NCBI GenBank assembly: GCA_041166025.1
Contig: JBEAMJ010000028.1
Coordinates: 207,942 to 271,941 of the forward strand
Source of the DNA: UBA7672 sp041166025
Lineage (GTDB): Bacteria > Pseudomonadota > Alphaproteobacteria > Caulobacterales > Hyphomonadaceae
Reading direction: 5' to 3'
DNA: 64,000 bases
Part shown: positions 59,787 to 64,000 of the stretch, piece after piece
Layout: every line of letters begins with the position of its first letter
Numbering within the stretch: position 1 is the stretch's first letter
The notes under the pieces: generated by a model
The model's database searches: none
Seen by the model: the letters and a program-made list of their open reading frames with translations, nothing else
Told to the model about the DNA's origin: nothing
Program-made: the position numbers and the translations under genes

Positions 59787-62051
59787 CTAGATCGCGGCCT
59801 TCACGGCAGCAGCCGTGATCGGAATGTGCCGCAGCCTCGCACCGACCGCGTTGAAGATCGCATTGCCGATCGCCGGGCCCACCACGGTCGTGGCCGGTTC
59901 GCCAAGGCCCACCGGGACCTCGGCGCTTTCGACGAAGCTGATGTCGAGCTCGGGAACATCTGCAAGGCGCAGCGGCGTGTAGGCGCCAAGATTGCGCGCC
60001 TTGACATTGCCGTTCTCGAACTCTGTCCCTTCGTGCAACGCCAGCGACAGGCCCCAGAGCGAGGCGCCCTCCATCTGCGCAAGCGCGCCATCCGGATCGA
60101 CGATGGATCCAGCGTCAGCAACCAGGGTCAGCTTCTCGACCTTCACGCGGCCCGACCCGCGGTCGACATTGACCCGCGCCACGCACGCAACCCAGGTCGG
60201 CATGTCGCGTTCCTGGCCGAAGCTGGTGGCGAGGCCGAGACCCGTTCCGGCCGGCAAGGTCGACCCCCAACCTGCCTTCTGCGCCGCGAGCTGCACCACA
60301 TTGGCCTGCCGCTTTGCGCCACCCACGGAGTTGGGCGAGGTCCCGGCATTGGCGCCCTCGGCGGTCAGCAGCTTCAGGCGGAACGCCACCGGGTCCATCT
60401 TCAGCTTGTGCGCCGCTTCGTCGATGAAGCTCTCCAGCGCCCAGTTGGTGAAGCCTGGGCCGACCGATCGCAGCCAGCCGGGGCGGAATGTCTGGTTTGC
60501 CAGGTCGTTCGAGATGGCGCGGACTTTATGGGCGCCAACCGTATACCAGTGGTTTGCGCCGTTGATCGCGAAGGGGTCGAACGGCACGTCCTTCTCGCCC
60601 TTGGGCATGAAGAATGGCGCCATCACTTCGGTGGGCCAGCCGCAGGCGACATGCTGTTCCATGCCGGTGACATTGCCGTCCTTGTCGAAAGCCATGCGCA
60701 GCTTCTGCACCGAGGGCGAACGCACGCTATCGAACTTCACATCGTCTTCGCGCGTCATGATCATCTTGACCGGCTTGCCGACGGCCTTGGCCGCCAGCGC
60801 CGCGCCGACCGCATAGTCGCCATTGAGACGACGGCCGAAGCCACCCCCGAGGCGATAGGTCTTCATCACGATATCGGTTTCCGGAACCTCAAGCGCGGTC
60901 GCGAGCCAGGGCAGCACCAGGCTCTGCCACTGGTTGCCGGTGTGGATCTCCCACTTGCCGTCCTTCTGCAGCGCCAGCGCGTTGAGCGGCTCCATCGCGA
61001 AGTGGAGAGCCGTGGCGGTGGTGTAGGTGGCGTCCAGCGTGGATCGTGCAGCACGGAAGGCAGGCGCCGTATCAGTATTGCCTGTCGGCAAGACCGAACC
61101 TTTCTTCGCATCTGCGATCAGCTTGGTTGCGTGATCCTGCAGGTCCTTTTCAGACACACCGGTCGTCGGGCCTGGCTGGTATTCGACGACAACGGCTGCC
61201 GCCGCCTTCTTTGCTGCATGCCAGCTGTCCGCAATCACGACGCACCAGCCGGGAACCGTGTTCGACGGGTCCTTGAGCGTCACTGTCTCGATATAGCCTT
61301 TGATCTCCTTGGCCGGCGCATCCATCACATAGGTGACGAGGCTGCCATTGCGCGTCGGCGGAAGGATCGGACAGCCATAGACCATGCCTTCGACCTTGGC
61401 GTCGATGCCGTAGACCGCCGCGCCATTGGTCTTCTCGACAATGTCGAGCGAGGTCACAGGCTTGCCGATCAGCTTGCGGTCCGCCACCGGCTTCAGAGTG
61501 ATCGCCCCCAGCTCCTCGGGGGTGTAGGTCTTGGTGAGCCCACCTTTGCGGACGAGATCCTTGTAGGAAATCTTCTTGTCGCCCGACACGACCTCGCCAT
61601 TCGCCGCAGAACATGTCGCCGGATCAACACCCAGCGCGGTTGCGCCGGCCTCGATCAGCGCTTTGCGGCCCGCGGCGCCGGCCTGGCTGTAGAGCGGATA
61701 GGTCTGCCAGACGGACCATGATCCGCCGGTGACCATCAGGCCCCATTTGGGATCAGAATCCACGTGATTGATCCGCACATTCTCCCACGGCGCCTCAAGC
61801 TCATCAGCAAGGATACGTGCCAGCGACGTCCCGACATGCTGGCCCATCTCGGCGCGGATCACGTTGACCGTGACGATGCCGTTGTTGTCGATCGAATACC
61901 ATTGCGTGGGCTCGTAAGCGGGAGCGGTGCTCGCCGTCTCGCCGGTCGTGCAGGCCGTCAGGAAAGAGAAGGCAACGCCCGTGCCGGCTGCGGCGACGAG
62001 GAAGCCGCGGCGCGAGAGAACAGCGGAAGACTTGTTGATTGGCGTATCCAT
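59787..62051 (-). CDS. xanthine dehydrogenase-family molybdopterin subunit (IorB-like)
   Basis: The 754-residue protein has a Tat signal (SRRGFLVAAAGTG) and the large-subunit motifs of the isoquinoline/aldehyde oxidoreductase branch: EMGQHVGTSLARILADEL, YRLGGGFGRRLNGDY, FRPGWLRSVGPGFTNWALESFIDEAA and the late GLGEPATTVVGPAIGNAIFNAVG with the catalytic Glu. It binds the molybdopterin-cytosine cofactor and would hydroxylate an N-heterocycle or oxidise an aldehyde. Its small subunit is the next gene. Electrons would leave through a cytochrome or ferredoxin not seen here. Confidence 0.92.
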   Translation of the reverse strand: MDTPINKSSAVLSRRGFLVAAAGTGVAFSFLTACTTGETASTAPAYEPTQWYSIDNNGIVTVNVIRAEMGQHVGTSLARILADELEAPWENVRINHVDSDPKWGLMVTGGSWSVWQTYPLYSQAGAAGRKALIEAGATALGVDPATCSAANGEVVSGDKKISYKDLVRKGGLTKTYTPEELGAITLKPVADRKLIGKPVTSLDIVEKTNGAAVYGIDAKVEGMVYGCPILPPTRNGSLVTYVMDAPAKEIKGYIETVTLKDPSNTVPGWCVVIADSWHAAKKAAAAVVVEYQPGPTTGVSEKDLQDHATKLIADAKKGSVLPTGNTDTAPAFRAARSTLDATYTTATALHFAMEPLNALALQKDGKWEIHTGNQWQSLVLPWLATALEVPETDIVMKTYRLGGGFGRRLNGDYAVGAALAAKAVGKPVKMIMTREDDVKFDSVRSPSVQKLRMAFDKDGNVTGMEQHVACGWPTEVMAPFFMPKGEKDVPFDPFAINGANHWYTVGAHKVRAISNDLANQTFRPGWLRSVGPGFTNWALESFIDEAAHKLKMDPVAFRLKLLTAEGANAGTSPNSVGGAKRQANVVQLAAQKAGWGSTLPAGTGLGLATSFGQERDMPTWVACVARVNVDRGSGRVKVEKLTLVADAGSIVDPDGALAQMEGASLWGLSLALHEGTEFENGNVKARNLGAYTPLRLADVPELDISFVESAEVPVGLGEPATTVVGPAIGNAIFNAVGARLRHIPITAAAVKAAI

Positions 62052-62054
62052 GGA

Positions 62055-62516
62055 TCAGCCTCCCTTCATCGCGTTGGCGGCCTGGCGCACGGCGGCGCGG
62101 ATGCGCGTGTAGGTCATGCAGCGGCAGAGATTGGCCGTCATCTGCGCGTCGATAGCGGCGTCAGTGATGTTCGGGTTGTCCTTCAGCACAGCAGCCGCCT
62201 GCATGATCTGGCCGGACTGACAGTAGCCGCATTGCGGCACCTGGATTTCCTGCCACGCCTTCTGCACCGGATGCTCGCCCTTGGGATCAAGTCCCTCGAT
62301 GGTGACGACAGCCTTGCCCTCAAGCGCGCTGACCGGAAGCAGGCATGACCGCGCCGCCTGTCCATCGACATGCACGGTGCAGGCGCCGCACATGCCGACG
62401 CCGCAGCCGAATTTGGTGCCAGTCAATCCCGCCTGCTCGCGGATCACCCAGAGCAGCGGCGTATCGGCGTCGACATCTACGGTCGTCGCCTTTCCATTCA
62501 ATGTGAAGGTCGTCAT
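62055..62516 (-). CDS. [2Fe-2S] subunit of the molybdenum hydroxylase (IorA-like)
   Basis: The 153-residue protein has the plant-ferredoxin-like cluster motif KFGCGVGMCGACTVHVDG plus C in ARSCLLP, and the second cluster motif QCGYCQSGQIM with LCRCMTYTRI. It passes electrons from the molybdenum centre. ATG 62516 gives the usual MTTFTLNGK start. It ends three bases before the large-subunit gene, so the two are coupled. Confidence 0.95.
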   Translation of the reverse strand: MTTFTLNGKATTVDVDADTPLLWVIREQAGLTGTKFGCGVGMCGACTVHVDGQAARSCLLPVSALEGKAVVTIEGLDPKGEHPVQKAWQEIQVPQCGYCQSGQIMQAAAVLKDNPNITDAAIDAQMTANLCRCMTYTRIRAAVRQAANAMKGG

Positions 62517-62883
62517 ATAGGTCCCGCCATCGAGCAGCTCCACGCCGGAGCCGGGCTGGCGGAATGCGTCGCGACGCTTTCGATATGCGCCATAAACTAT
62601 AACGGTTCCGCCACAGGATGCTTCTCCTTTTGCAGGAGGCTGTCCAGTGGGCGCAAGGCCCCTGCCTGATGCGGTGACCGGGCCAGATTTGTTGATTGCA
62701 TGCGGTCTGGTGAAACTAGCGACACGGCCGCCGCGTCTGCATGCAGATTCACCGGGAGCTTGACGCTACCGGGCGATATCGATTGGCTGATTGAATCCGT
62801 ATCCTGAAGCCCTGGGCAACAGCTTCGGCGTTGGAAGTTTTGCACAAGATGATTGTTTCATCTGTCGCGGAGGACGACAAAGC
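62517..62883. other. divergent intergenic region with a structured element
   Basis: These 367 bases hold the promoters of the leftward molybdenum-enzyme operon and the rightward sulfotransferase gene. I see no gene. GGTGAA (62709-62714) pairs with TTCACC (62748-62753) and encloses GACACGG/CCGCGTC. The hexamer GCATGC occurs on both sides of that stem at about 62698 and 62739. A longer in-frame start for the sulfotransferase at TTG 62791 is possible. Confidence 0.4.
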
Positions 62884-63705
62884 TTGATTTCGTCTGGTCC
62901 AATCATTGTCGGCGCGTCTGGTGGTTCTGGGACGCGACTGATTCAGGCAATCATTGCCAGCAGGGGCGTCTACATGGGGAATCCCCTGAACGCCTCAAAC
63001 GATGCCGTAGTAATGGCAGCCTTTCTCGAAGCAAATGTCGGCCCGGTGCTGTCTCACACCCGCGGCCCAAACTATTCGCTTTCCGATCTGCCCTCAGCGC
63101 AGCGCAGCGCCACATCGGCAGCCCTTCGCACCGCAATTGCTGAGCACTTGTCCCAAAAACCCCACGGATCGGAACTGTGGGGCTTCAAGAACCCCCGCTC
63201 CATCTTCATCCTTCCGTTCCTGAAGGAGCTGGTGCCCGATTTCCGCTTTGTGCATGTTGTACGTGATGGCCGCGACATGGCCTTGTCCAAAAACCGAGAG
63301 CAAGCACGAAGGTACTTCCAGACCTGCTTTCCGGGCGCTTTGGCGACACCCGACTCTGCCGAAGCTGCCATACGCATGTGGGGGAAAGTCAACTGCGAAG
63401 CGCTGGAATGGTACGAAGCGCACCTTCCAGGCAGGGCTGTGCGCGTTCACTATGAGGCGTTGTGCGTCAATCCCCTGGACGAGGTTCGGTCTCTGCTCTC
63501 AGCCCTGAACCTGTCCACCGAGAACATAGGCTCGCTAACCGCGTCGGTGCGCCCGTCTACGGGTATCGGCCGGTGGCGCAACCTACCGGCAACAGAACGT
63601 GAGGCCCTCCATTCCTGCGCAAGCAACGCGCTGGAATTTTTTGGTTACACTTCGCTTCCAGACAAGGAGAGCTTTTCAGGCAACCAGGACCCTTATCCTG
63701 CGTAA
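62884..63705 (+). CDS. sulfotransferase family protein
   Basis: The 273-residue product (from TTG 62884, with GGAGG ten bases before) would transfer sulfate from PAPS to a hydroxyl or amine. The 5' phosphosulfate loop IIVGASGGSGTRLIQ is at about residues 6-20 and the 3' phosphate site FVHVVRDGRDMALSKNRE in the middle. The C-terminal GRWRNLPATE is typical. The frame also allows an earlier TTG at 62791, but family members normally begin just before the PAPS loop. It converges with hpd; both stops lie in one palindrome. Confidence 0.82.
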   Translation: MISSGPIIVGASGGSGTRLIQAIIASRGVYMGNPLNASNDAVVMAAFLEANVGPVLSHTRGPNYSLSDLPSAQRSATSAALRTAIAEHLSQKPHGSELWGFKNPRSIFILPFLKELVPDFRFVHVVRDGRDMALSKNREQARRYFQTCFPGALATPDSAEAAIRMWGKVNCEALEWYEAHLPGRAVRVHYEALCVNPLDEVRSLLSALNLSTENIGSLTASVRPSTGIGRWRNLPATEREALHSCASNALEFFGYTSLPDKESFSGNQDPYPA

Positions 63706-63719
63706 GCATGCGCTTACGC
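63700..63719. terminator. shared stem-loop between convergent genes
   Basis: GCGTAAGC and GCTTACGC pair perfectly around ATGC. Each arm contains the TAA stop codon of one of the two converging genes. Probably a bidirectional 3' end structure; T runs are weak. Confidence 0.55.
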
Positions 63720-64000
63720 CTCCTTGAGCACTCCGCGCCGGATCTGATCCGCTTCGATGCTCTCGAACAGCGCCCTGAAGTTACCTTCGCCGAAACCTTC
63801 ATTGCCCTTGCGCTGGATGATCTCGAAGAAGATCGGGCCGATCTGGTTGGCAGTGAATATCTGCAGCAACAGGCCCTGGCCCCGGGTGGGTGCGCCGTCG
63901 ATCAGGATCTGGTTCTTGTGGAGACGCTCGACATCCTCACCATGCGCGCCGAGGCGCTGGCCGATACTTTCGAAATAGGTGTCCGGCGCCGTCTGGAACG
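63714..64000 (-). CDS. hpd: 4-hydroxyphenylpyruvate dioxygenase (C-terminal part, continues beyond window)
   Basis: Only about the last 95 residues are visible. They match the C-terminal half of HPPD: TAPDTYFESIGQRLG, HGEDVERLHKNQILIDG, GLLLQIFTANQIGPIFFEIIQRKG (iron-ligand Glu) and GFGEGNFRALFESIE. HPPD makes homogentisate, the substrate of HmgA at 55092, so it belongs to the same tyrosine pathway although about 7.5 kb away. Confidence 0.95.
   Translation of the reverse strand, partial: FQTAPDTYFESIGQRLGAHGEDVERLHKNQILIDGAPTRGQGLLLQIFTANQIGPIFFEIIQRKGNEGFGEGNFRALFESIEADQIRRGVLKEA

Overview
The window reads as a GC-rich alphaproteobacterial chromosome segment, perhaps of the Caulobacterales/Hyphomonadaceae type. 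Reasons are the fab-mltG-yicC-gmk order, a class I PHA synthase, glpX, an Irr-type iron control element at katG, and the general look of the proteins. This taxonomic guess is inference. No insertion sequence, prophage, CRISPR array or rRNA gene is visible, and no normal tRNA gene.

Layout. 1-2300: a partial DUF817 membrane protein, a PII nitrogen regulator carrying an N-terminal ribbon-helix-helix segment, and a receiver-domain protein. 2300-8430 (leftward): fabD-fabG-acpP-fabF-mltG-yicC-gmk, for fatty-acid synthesis, murein processing and GMP kinase. 8650-10000: rpsF-rpsR-rplI with a terminator. 10070-12600: a BlaI/BlaR-like pair whose M56 sensor is fused to an M23 peptidase, with a matching operator. 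12800-19300: amtB, two envelope proteins, rplY, pth and ychF. 19300-25300: a TolB-repeat amidohydrolase, an MFS pump, a GST and a LysE exporter.

25300-27800 is the most unusual part. A short promoter-hairpin-miniORF-terminator unit is followed by six tandem RNA modules, then a TROVE (Ro60/Rsr) protein gene and its terminator. Each module has a pairing base stem, a fixed GGTGGTGAAG-N10-CTTCG element and, in five of six, a 3' GTTCCCCG element. Two modules carry a complete circularly permuted tRNA-like domain: T arm, then a closed acceptor stem, then a D arm, with no anticodon arm. This is the layout expected of bacterial Y RNAs, the partners of Ro60. A head-to-tail set of six with graded loss of the tRNA mimic, next to an N-terminally short Ro60, is the main candidate for something undescribed.

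27800-43200: a spermidine-synthase-like methyltransferase, rlmJ, a zinc-ribbon protein, a ClpP-like protease, apt, a secreted PDZ-hydrolase under a perfect palindrome, a GST, a LysE exporter, MTA phosphorylase, paired small lipoproteins, glpX, a CHRD lipoprotein, a receiver gene broken by one TAG codon, an omega-transaminase and two hydrolases. 43200-50600: hom and an AlaC-like aminotransferase (overlapping), phaC, and katG with an Irr-like box inside its promoter. 50700-64000: DUF1254 protein, scoA/scoB split by a DUF4287 gene, tyrosine/homogentisate catabolism (fah-hmgA-maiA, with hpd at the right edge), a penicillin-acylase lipoprotein, a GFA protein, a two-subunit molybdenum oxidoreductase and a sulfotransferase. 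The homogentisate route yields fumarate and acetoacetate, and the ScoAB CoA transferase could activate the acetoacetate and feed PHA or central metabolism.
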